Shown here in pieces: positions 11,401-16,481 of a DNA stretch of 35,047 bases. The notes under the pieces are model-generated. The model saw only the letters and a list, made by a program, of their open reading frames with translations, did not search any database and was not told the origin of the DNA. The stretch's first letter is position 1. Every line of letters begins with the position of its first letter. A program made the translations under genes and the position numbers. The stretch is from CAZWUZ01 sp964637655 [NCBI: uncultured bacterium] (GTDB taxonomy: Bacteria > DAOPZR01), in assembly GCA_964637655.1 (NCBI GenBank), contig CAZWUZ010000008.1, forward strand, positions 1 through 35,047. Reading direction: 5' to 3'.

Positions 11401-14400
11401 CGGCGCGGCGCTGACTGCCAGCGGGCAGCCGTGGAAGTACCGCGTTGACGGGCAGTCGGGACCGGCCCCGGTGCTGGTGAGCACTGCCGGCGACGCCAAT
11501 TCGACGACGGTTATCCTCTCCTGGACGCCGGTCAGCGGCACGGATTTCGGTGCCTACGTGGTCTACTACGCCCGCGCGGCGGCGGTGACGAAAGCCGACA
11601 GCCAGTGGACGCAGGCCAAGGACGCGAATCTGGCGGAAACGGGAACCAGCGGCACGTCGGTGCGCGGTCTGGCGGCGTCTGACACCTACACCTTTGCCGT
11701 GGCCTGGCGTGACCGCGTCGGCAACGAATCGGCACTGTCGAACGCGCTGTCGCGCCTGACCAACGCGATGGTGCCGGCGGACGACCCGGCCAGCGACGGA
11801 GTGAATATCGCCCACCGGCTCGACGGGACGGAAGCGCTGCGCGACACCGATATTACCGTCACCATGCTCCTCTCTTCGCCGCCGACGGCAGCCAACTCCG
11901 CGTGGATTTACTATGATGTCGGCGGCTATCCGGACGGGCCGGGCGGGAGCAACAGCGAGGAACGTCAGGTCGCGCTGATTGATTCGCCGGACAACGATCC
12001 GCATACCTGGACCGCGGTCATTCCCGGCAGCGACCCGGAAATCGCCGACGGGGCACTGGTGCGCTATGTCGGTGCGGCGGACGGGTTTATCCTGACCAAT
12101 GGCGGCAACCCGTACGCGTTCCGTATCGACAGCAGTGCGCCGCCGGCAGCCGGCAGCCCGGGTCTCATCGATAACAGCAGTTCGCTGCTCGTCACCTGGT
12201 CGGCAGTCAGTGCCGCCGATTTTGCGGAATACCGTGTCTACTACAGCACGTCATGGCCCGCCCGCGCGGGGCTGGTGCGCGGCAGGGCGGCGGATATGTC
12301 GCTGGGGAGTGCGGGCACCAGCGGCACGACGCTCTCCGGCATCGACCCGGCGCAGAACTACTATGTGAACATTGCCACGGTGGATGTGGTTGGCAATGAG
12401 CGGCTGCTGGCGGACGACCTGATCCTCTACCGGCAGGCACCGGGCGCGGCCGCGGCCATGGCCTATGCCGCCGGCACGGCTACCGGCAGCGGCGAGGTTT
12501 ACCCGGGCCAGGCATGGCCGGTGGCGGTGCGGGTTGCCGACGCGGCCGGGCTGCCGGTGCCGGGTGCAGCGGTGAACTTCGCGGTGCTTGCCGGTGACGG
12601 AACGTTGTCGACCTCGGCCGCGAGCACCGGACTTGACGGCGTGGCGCGGGTGCTACTGACTGCCGGCGCGCCGGCAGCGGCAACGGTGGTCCGCGCCACT
12701 TCCGGCGGTATGGCGCCGGTTGCTATCAGCGTGCTGGCTACGCAGCCGCCCCCGGTGGCGCTGCGCCTGCTTATGCCGGCGTCGGCCAGCACTGATGATA
12801 CGGTTGCGGTGACCGTCGAGGCGCTGGCGGCTGACGGGACGGTTGACGCCGGCTGGCAGGGCAACGTGACGCTTACGGCCGCGGAACATGGCGCGCATGC
12901 CGGCACGCTGCGCGGGACGTTGACGCGGACCCTGGCCTCCGGCCGCGGCACCTGGCTGCTGGGCAACAGCGAGGCGGAGGCGGTGACGCTGACCGCGACG
13001 AGTGCGACGCTGACCCCGGTGAGCATCGCGGCAGCGCTGCCGTTCACGGCGGGCGCGCCGGCGCAGCTGCGCCTGACTGCGCCCGCCACGGCGGTTGCCG
13101 GCAGTGCCGCGGCCGTGAGTGCGACGGTGCATGATGCCGGCGGCAATCCCTGCCTGACGGATGGCACGACGGCAGTGACGGTGACCGCCGGCGGCAACGC
13201 GTACGTGTCGCTGGCCGGGCCGCAGCGCGTCACCGGCGGCGCGCTGGCGCTTACCGTGCATGATCTGACCGCGGAAACGGTGACGGTGCAGGCCGCGGCG
13301 GCCGGCCTGCCGGCGGCGGCGGCGCACCTGACATTCATCCCGGCGGCGGCGGTCAAGGCGGTGGCCACACCGTGGCTCAGTGTGCCGGCCGGCGAAACCG
13401 CTCCCGTGACCGTGGACATACGCGACGCGTACGGCAACCGCGTGACCGGTGATGCCGGGCGTGCGGTCGGCCTGCAGCTGAGCGGCACGGCGCAGGTGTT
13501 GAGCAGCACGCTGACCGCGGCCGGGCAGGCCCGGTTTGTCATAACCGATACGTACGCCGGTGATATTACCCTGACGCCATCGTCGGCCGGTCTGACGGCG
13601 GTCGGCGGCACAGCGCACTTCTACGCCGGTACCGACACGCTGAGCGCGGCCACGGCCCTGGCCTTTGACGCCGCTGCCTACACTGCCACCGCCGGCAGTG
13701 CGCGGCAGGTGACGGTGCGGGTGCTGGATGCGCGCGGGCAGACGGAGGCCGCGGATAACGGGCGGAGCATCACGCTGACGACGGCGGGTGCTGCGCAGGC
13801 CGCGGCTGCGGTCGTGGCGACCGTCGACGGCCTGGCGGTGTTCACGGTGACTGACACCGTGGCGGAGAGCGTGCTGCTCACGGCCACGGCGGCGGGACTG
13901 CGCAGCGGCACGGCGACACTGGCAGTGGCGCCGGCGGCAGCGGCGGCAGTGCGCGCGACCGCGCCGGCGAATGTCGACTGCAACGCGGTCGCCGCGCTGG
14001 CGCTGGCGCTGACCGACGCGCACGGCAATGTTGTCAGCGCGGATAACAGTTCGCTGGCTGACCTGGGGGCGGCGCGCGGCACGGTCGGCAATGCCGGACC
14101 GCTCACCGCCGGGCAGCGGACACTGACCATCACGACGCCGCAGGCGGGTCCGCTCGCGGTCGTGCCGCGTATCGGCGCGCTGGCCGGCGAGACGCTGACC
14201 ATCAACGTGCTGAGCGGCGCCCCGGTGCGCCTCGCCGCGCTGGCGGCGGACACGGCGCTGCTCAACGCGGCGAGCCCGCTGGTGCTCGAAGTGCAGGATG
14301 CGGGGGGCAACCGCGTGGCGACGGACAACGGGCGGCAGGTGATGCTGCTGCTCGGCGGTAATGCGACCTCGCCGGCACAGGCGGGGGCCTACACGGTTGA

Positions 14401-16081
14401 CGGGCGCATTACCACCACCATTACCGGACTGGGCGCGGGTGACATCACGGTCTACCCGATGGCCACCGGCCTGAGCACCCTGAGCGATACGCTGCGCGTG
14501 GTGGCGCCGCCACCGGCGCCGGCGGCCGCGCGGGTCGTGGCGCTGTGCGGCGCGGGGGTGATCTCCATCGACGATACCGCCAGCGTGCGCGTCGAGGTGC
14601 GGGCGGCGGATGGCACGCTGCTGATGACTGATACGACGACGGTGGTGCGGCTTGCCGCACCCGCCGGGGTCAGGGTGGTGCCGGCAGAGCAGGTGGTGAG
14701 CGGCGGCAGTGCGACCTTCGCGGTCGGCACGGACAATGTGGGCAGCATCACGCTCACGCCGGCGGCGGGTGCGCTGGCGACGACGGGTGCCACGCTCGAG
14801 GTGCGCGCCGGTGTGCCGGTGGCGGTGCGTCTGGCGGGCCCGGCCACGGCTGTTGCCGGCGGCGGCGCGGCGGCACTGGCCGTCAGGATTGAAGACCGCG
14901 CCGGTAATGTCTGCGACGGGGCCTGGACGGTGGCGCTGGCGGCCACGGGCAGCGCGACCGTGCCGGCGACGGTCACCACCGCGGCCGGACTGGCCATCGT
15001 GGCGGTGCAGGACGCGGTGGCGGAAACAGTGACGGTGACGGCGACGGCGGCGGGGATGAGCGGCGGCAGCAGCAGCGTGCAGTTTGTGCCGGCGACCCCG
15101 CAGCAGCTGACGCTGACGGCGCCGGCCACCGCCGCGTACGGCAGCACGGTACCGGTGAGTGTGACGGTGCGCGACGGGGCCGGCAATCCCGTTGCGGTGA
15201 CCGGCAGCGTGACGCTGACAGTTGACGCCGGCAGCGTGACCCCGGCGACGCTGGCGTTGAGCGGGGCGACGGCGACGGGGAGTGTGCAGTTTACGCGGAC
15301 CGGCGTGCTGCACCTGCGCGCGGTGTGGAACACGCTCACCGCGACGGCGGCGGTGCAGGTGCTGGTGCCGCCGCAGACGGCGGCAACCATCGCGGCGGCG
15401 GCACAGGTCACGGTGAAACTGCCGGCCGGGGTCATCGGCGATTCCTGCGTGCTCGACGTGCGCACGGGGGCTGACGCGGCGGCAGGCCTGTCGCTCGGCG
15501 GCATTGTCGGTGAACCGGTCGAATTATTCCTCTATGACGCAGCCGGCGACACGGTAACGGCTGACTTCGCCGCGCTGGTGACGGTGGAAGTTGCCTATGC
15601 CGATGCCGACCAGAACGGGATGGTCGACGGCACGAACATCGCCGAGCAGACCCTGCAACTCTGCCGCTGGGAGAACGGGGCCTGGGTGGTGGTGCAGGAC
15701 GGCGGGCGTAATGCCGCCGATCCGGTGCGCAATGTCGTGGTTGCTGACCTCAAACATTTCTCGCAGTATGCCATCCGCGTGTCGGCGGATACAGGCGCGC
15801 CGGGGGGCGAAATCATCGCCTACCCGAATCCGTGGAAATCGACCTACGCCAGCGAGCGCATCGTCTGGGCCAACGTGCCGACGGGCGTGCCGGTGCGCCT
15901 GGAAATCTACACCATCGGCGGCGAGAAGGTCATCGACGGCGAACTGACGCTCGGGGCGAATCAGCGCATGGAGTGGGACCTGCGCAACCGCGGCGGCGGT
16001 ATGGTGGCCAGCGGCATCTACATCTACCGCATCAGCGGCGGCGGGGTGGAGAAGATCGGCAAGATTGCGGTTATCAGGTAG
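5447..16081 (+). CDS. Giant secreted protein: PLD/nuclease-like head, lamin-tail, FN3 and Ig-like repeats, T9SS-like tail
   Basis: 3544 residues. The GTG start gives a clear signal peptide (MKKLLLAGLLLLW, cut near residue 19-20) and overlaps the upstream stop as GTGA. Residues about 21-330 form a two-lobed phospholipase D-superfamily domain with both HKD motifs: H115-x-K117-x4-D122 and H274-x-K276-x4-D281. The family acts on phosphodiesters, either phospholipid or DNA. After it come FN3 1 (about 338-447), two beta-rich repeats (448-722), lamin-tail domain 1 (723-910), FN3 domains alternating with five copies of an unnamed module of about 120 residues (917-2330), with lamin-tail domain 2 at about 1250-1427. 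Then come one Big_1/invasin-like domain (2332-2430), about nine Ala/Val/Thr-rich Ig-like repeats (2431-3308) and a region with a HFSQYAI motif (3309-3448). The C-terminal domain (3453-3544) has YPNP at 3459 and ends in an ASGIYIYRISGGG-type strand, as in T9SS type A sorting domains. Lamin-tail domains accompany several secreted nucleases, so extracellular DNA is a candidate substrate. Confidence 0.9.
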   Translation: MKKLLLAGLLLLWASASVAAPWWEVHFTEQRSNSSSAYEQEIYDFIMQANSSVWVTSYTWGNSSHNKLMLALNELYARGLDIRLVGDNTSAFNSYMDDYEKRTDAAAADAANLHHNKFIVLDYNTANARVMTGSTNWTDPAYATQNNDILAINDRNVANAYGREFLELWTGNFRSGPTDVKDYTVSGHAVNLYFAPEDDPGNTYLSNLLRNAEHCIFFLSFNHQLTDLMNRAIELKNRGGIVEGAYESIYGSMFNGYMAAGIDIRQDGNTDHLHNKLYIVDLETVATGSMNHSNTSSTSTDENELFIHDFRLAREYMKHFHFCYDQASPQVATPTHEDNAPAIVTNLGAVDTPNDTGQSITVSWTGVNDADLAGYYVYISTSAIGSVENLIPEKFVQGATSTTLTTYNQDDPISNNTDYYVAVASVDWHGNENYSCPTTGPVQATGVITGARPSGTIDFSDSTSHIAGEASTLVAVIHNDTAAVSAIATLTISFGSASAGLSFTPVAAGSQTPPAGWTVVAVTDTTITYSALQAGNRIAADGSETFTIAVTNPVTAGTSNAITLDVVAANSEVAAGVTLSSGLVTIAPSAVPLFTLAWGAGSSQRGGKNATLAVGMHNEAGAGTSIREVTFSFGAGNGAFTARGSDVQVAPAGWMASGSGNTLTFTASDTAYYLAAGDTLTLSLAVINPGISRASDVITATTTDRNGLQVPGVTVGSLTVQATDGIVFNEFMYNPVGSDVLFEYVELYNRTPVTVELGGWQMSAGGAVTTIPAGTTLAAYKFIVIASTLSRGTAGDEFYESYSSRYGNGDGIWIVDPTTPGEDYQVIDGTDFDLNDDADFLTLTSADATFTTTVRYNDALNEWGGADGTGASLEKIDPSIDDVGIVELDGPNWGAQQMTSTYPDGTPGVTNSIAVSQVPPVTGLSVRSVTENSVTLAWSPLTEFATFAGYHVYYATASPVTAGALVWNAVQDPNLALMATGRTTVTGLTANTTYYFRLIAQSTLSGPGDVSSADEVSTLTTVTTEVTVNYLYDGVRYATTYDGSAILRDVGTTINLRLASPPANAGSVMVWYDVGADPDGSATGNSSDRAAYAAGNGVTWDAVIPGNDAEINDGAEVRFLVQIDGIPYFNNGLPWKYRVDGGISASFTDLTAAGVGYGRIELRWTPVTNVPDFGQYRIYYTAGSETISILSPSWDAVDDVMLAHSATGATVVSGLQPGGIYRFRIVAVDQYGNESDFATSNEATGTAQHGTVIITEFAPAGDTLSSALPWVELYCVEGTQAMNGWNLTDLNGNTVPVGAVTMSAGEYRVVYLTDSTFFAGDGVLALDADMDTTNGSYADAVVWTDGNGAFSAADAADVRALGAGNWEYSVSYAAATPWISEYFSVPYTAGGFYSLVRAEIDVYRDQNTRSDWRLQYTPSKGGSNGVSTVALQSFTDGYRSAYPDGYTYFQDTTATAVFGFGTAPADSTNVRLYYNYDVVPTGDPAGADSWVLLAPQSDLLTWGGSFPGTGNPAANSGKRVNFIIAADGVPYYRDNVPGVAWSYRLDGSAPGAVGGFSVEGVTQSAAITAWSPPAVIDDFATYRVYYAVAPGPGTTAAAYVDKATVSELHYRTTAGAVIGGLTAGQTYVLAIAAVDERGNVGALSGMDPAAIRPTLSVTARTVSDTAGNRVNGGFAGSDRLRGTDLQVEVWFSEAPAATPVLWRDGMAAPDGPGGSANDRSGTMTAGSDARLWTATIPCTDASIVNDTTLQLVFSVNTTVVRNGSVPFKVSIDTTAAPLSAPAGFSVVGTLAGGATLSWNPIAAAADFASYRVYYGAAPGPLSAGAAYIDKAAYAALGTVTTGGVTVTGLNFGDTYVFAAAAADALGNITALSNLDTGLTLVSQTVSSLQLSDTAGNTVTAAFDGSQALRRADVQVSIVLAEDAADTPVVWFDVGAVPDGPGGANGADRSVTMTRTGDAKNWAATIPYTDGEMVDGATVQVIIFTSGAALTASGQPWKYRVDGQSGPAPVLVSTAGDANSTTVILSWTPVSGTDFGAYVVYYARAAAVTKADSQWTQAKDANLAETGTSGTSVRGLAASDTYTFAVAWRDRVGNESALSNALSRLTNAMVPADDPASDGVNIAHRLDGTEALRDTDITVTMLLSSPPTAANSAWIYYDVGGYPDGPGGSNSEERQVALIDSPDNDPHTWTAVIPGSDPEIADGALVRYVGAADGFILTNGGNPYAFRIDSSAPPAAGSPGLIDNSSSLLVTWSAVSAADFAEYRVYYSTSWPARAGLVRGRAADMSLGSAGTSGTTLSGIDPAQNYYVNIATVDVVGNERLLADDLILYRQAPGAAAAMAYAAGTATGSGEVYPGQAWPVAVRVADAAGLPVPGAAVNFAVLAGDGTLSTSAASTGLDGVARVLLTAGAPAAATVVRATSGGMAPVAISVLATQPPPVALRLLMPASASTDDTVAVTVEALAADGTVDAGWQGNVTLTAAEHGAHAGTLRGTLTRTLASGRGTWLLGNSEAEAVTLTATSATLTPVSIAAALPFTAGAPAQLRLTAPATAVAGSAAAVSATVHDAGGNPCLTDGTTAVTVTAGGNAYVSLAGPQRVTGGALALTVHDLTAETVTVQAAAAGLPAAAAHLTFIPAAAVKAVATPWLSVPAGETAPVTVDIRDAYGNRVTGDAGRAVGLQLSGTAQVLSSTLTAAGQARFVITDTYAGDITLTPSSAGLTAVGGTAHFYAGTDTLSAATALAFDAAAYTATAGSARQVTVRVLDARGQTEAADNGRSITLTTAGAAQAAAAVVATVDGLAVFTVTDTVAESVLLTATAAGLRSGTATLAVAPAAAAAVRATAPANVDCNAVAALALALTDAHGNVVSADNSSLADLGAARGTVGNAGPLTAGQRTLTITTPQAGPLAVVPRIGALAGETLTINVLSGAPVRLAALAADTALLNAASPLVLEVQDAGGNRVATDNGRQVMLLLGGNATSPAQAGAYTVDGRITTTITGLGAGDITVYPMATGLSTLSDTLRVVAPPPAPAAARVVALCGAGVISIDDTASVRVEVRAADGTLLMTDTTTVVRLAAPAGVRVVPAEQVVSGGSATFAVGTDNVGSITLTPAAGALATTGATLEVRAGVPVAVRLAGPATAVAGGGAAALAVRIEDRAGNVCDGAWTVALAATGSATVPATVTTAAGLAIVAVQDAVAETVTVTATAAGMSGGSSSVQFVPATPQQLTLTAPATAAYGSTVPVSVTVRDGAGNPVAVTGSVTLTVDAGSVTPATLALSGATATGSVQFTRTGVLHLRAVWNTLTATAAVQVLVPPQTAATIAAAAQVTVKLPAGVIGDSCVLDVRTGADAAAGLSLGGIVGEPVELFLYDAAGDTVTADFAALVTVEVAYADADQNGMVDGTNIAEQTLQLCRWENGAWVVVQDGGRNAADPVRNVVVADLKHFSQYAIRVSADTGAPGGEIIAYPNPWKSTYASERIVWANVPTGVPVRLEIYTIGGEKVIDGELTLGANQRMEWDLRNRGGGMVASGIYIYRISGGGVEKIGKIAVIR
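5507..6436 (+). other. Phospholipase D-superfamily catalytic domain with two HKD motifs (inside the 3544-aa gene)
   Basis: This stretch directly follows the signal peptide. The first lobe carries HHNKFIVLD followed by GSTNWT; the second carries LHNKLYIVD followed by GSMNHSN. Both His, Lys and Asp residues of each HKD motif are present, so one chain can form a complete active site. In the family, one His forms the phospho-enzyme intermediate and the other acts as general acid. Edges are approximate. Confidence 0.88.
8515..12435 (+). repeat. Alternating FN3 and unnamed ~120-aa modules (inside the 3544-aa gene)
   Basis: Five copies of a module lie at about 8515-8870, 9730-10090, 10390-10780, 11080-11460 and 11760-12135. 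Recurring features are an LR..D..V start, a W/Y-x-D-VG..PDGPGG core, a WTA.IP..D stretch, and a PWKYRVDG-like end. The second copy is the most divergent. Each copy is followed by an FN3 domain with YRVYY/YHVYY and a late DxxGN motif, except that lamin-tail domain 2 sits between copies 1 and 2, after an FN3. The copies are clear in protein but have diverged in DNA, so duplication is old. Confidence 0.75.
12440..15370 (+). repeat. Ala/Val/Thr-rich Ig-like stalk, about ten ~95-aa repeats (inside the 3544-aa gene)
   Basis: The first unit (12440-12735) fits bacterial Ig-like domain 1: VAVRVADAAGLPVPGAAVNF, then GLDGVARVLLTAG. The later units, each about 280-310 bases, repeat three landmarks: a start such as LRLTAPATAVAG, a central V.D..GN.., and a late ETVTVTATAAG. 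Sampled lines here reach about 73% GC, the highest in the window. This looks like a rod that holds the catalytic head away from the cell surface; that role is inferred from similar adhesins. Confidence 0.75.
15804..16078 (+). other. T9SS type A-like C-terminal sorting domain (inside the 3544-aa gene)
   Basis: Residues 3453-3544 start with IAYPNPWKS (YPNP at 3459-3462) and continue with VRLEIYTIGGEKV, WDLRNRGGGMVASGIYIY and a final KIGKIAVIR. This is the layout of the T9SS type A / FlgD-like C-terminal domain that directs cargo through the outer membrane. Family membership is judged by eye. Confidence 0.78.
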
Positions 16082-16090
16082 CCGCGGCAG

Positions 16091-16119
16091 TTGACAATTG
16101 CCATCGGTTGTGATATAAG
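16091..16119 (+). promoter_or_regulatory. Sigma70-type promoter for tRNA-Asp
   Basis: A perfect -35 box TTGACA (16091-16096), a 17-base spacer and a -10 box TATAAG (16114-16119), preceded by TG at 16111-16112 as in an extended -10. Transcription would start near 16126, about 30 bases before the mature tRNA. The -35 box begins only 10 bases after the stop of the giant PLD gene. Confidence 0.85.
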
Positions 16120-16157
16120 ATTCACGCTTTCGGGAAACTGAAGAGCGGCAGCACAAT

Positions 16158-16234
16158 GGGGGCGTGGTGCAGTGGTTTAGCACGTCGGCCTGTCAAGCCG
16201 AAGGTCGCGGGTTCAAATCCCGTCGTCCCCGCCA
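16158..16234 (+). tRNA. tRNA-Asp (anticodon GTC)
   Basis: A 77-base cloverleaf with encoded CCA. The acceptor stem is GGGGGCG (16158-16164) with CGTCCCC (16224-16230), including one G-U pair. The D stem is GTGC/GCAC (16167-16170 and 16180-16183). The anticodon stem TCGGC/GCCGA (16185-16189 and 16197-16201) holds loop CTGTCAA with anticodon GTC at 16192-16194. The T arm is GCGGG-TTCAAAT-CCCGT (16207-16223). The discriminator is G (16231), as expected for tRNA-Asp. A run of seven T follows the CCA. Confidence 0.98.
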
Positions 16235-16249
16235 TTTTTTTGTATCGGT

Positions 16250-16265
16250 TGCCGGAAATCCGGCA
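16250..16265 (+). terminator. Possible terminator hairpin after tRNA-Asp
   Basis: A perfect 6-bp stem, TGCCGG/CCGGCA, closes an AAAT loop. The downstream sequence is only moderately T-rich (GTATGTTCTTGTGCTTTT). The T7 run at 16235-16241 lies before the hairpin. Together they could end the tRNA transcript, but this is not a textbook rho-independent terminator. Confidence 0.4.
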
Positions 16266-16405
16266 GTATGTTCTTGTGCTTTTCAATATAGGGGATTGTG
16301 TGAAGTTTTTTTTTGCGAATATATTCCACTAACAATCGTTTATCGCTATAAAAAATAATAAAATATGCAAAAAAATATCACTGAAAATACATGAATTAGC
16401 AAGAG

Positions 16406-16452
16406 GTATGTTTTTTGCTAACATACATCTATATTGGTATCTGCAAATACCA
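16406..16452 (+). promoter_or_regulatory. Two adjacent inverted repeats in the leader of the 5976-aa gene
   Basis: GTATGTT (16406-16412) pairs with AACATAC (16420-16426) across a 7-base loop. TGGTAT (16435-16440) pairs with ATACCA (16447-16452) across a 6-base loop. They end 29 bases before the start codon. They could be operators or leader RNA hairpins; I do not recognise a known riboswitch. In AT-rich DNA such repeats can arise by chance. Confidence 0.35.
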
Positions 16453-16468
16453 TTAGCTGATTTTGGCT

Positions 16469-16474
16469 GAGGAG
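16469..16474 (+). promoter_or_regulatory. Ribosome binding site of the 5976-aa gene
   Basis: GAGGAG lies 7 bases before the ATG at 16482. This supports that start, as does the signal peptide that begins there. Confidence 0.85.
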
Positions 16475-16481
16475 AAGCATT

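Larger units (their letters stand above)
16235..16481 (+). other. AT-rich leader before the 5976-aa gene
   Basis: No gene is seen. The stretch starts with a T7 run, then a GC hairpin (16250-16265), long A/T tracts and two inverted repeats close to the gene. A weak sigma70-like match is TTGTGT (16296-16301) and TATATT (16320-16325) with 18 bases between. The A-rich tract at 16347-16370 has TATAAA but no good -35. The giant gene's promoter is probably here, but I cannot place it with confidence. Confidence 0.45.

Noticed and set aside
8624-15313. Long minus-strand open frames (1126 and 886 codons) under the PLD giant
   Set aside because: Their translations are Arg/His/Gly-rich with no signal peptide or domain, as expected opposite GC-rich coding DNA with strong third-position bias.
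16067-16085. Inverted repeat GCGGTT/AGCCGC across the stop codon of the PLD giant
   Set aside because: No T tract follows and the tRNA promoter begins at once, so it is not a convincing rho-independent terminator.
16164-16358. 64-codon open frame starting inside the tRNA
   Set aside because: It is the typical false ORF created by reading through a tRNA gene (MVQWFSTSACQAEG...).
16463-16480. Sigma54-like GG-N10-GC match (TTGGC...GCAT)
   Set aside because: Transcription would start inside the coding region, and the match consists largely of the ribosome site. Several consensus positions also fail.
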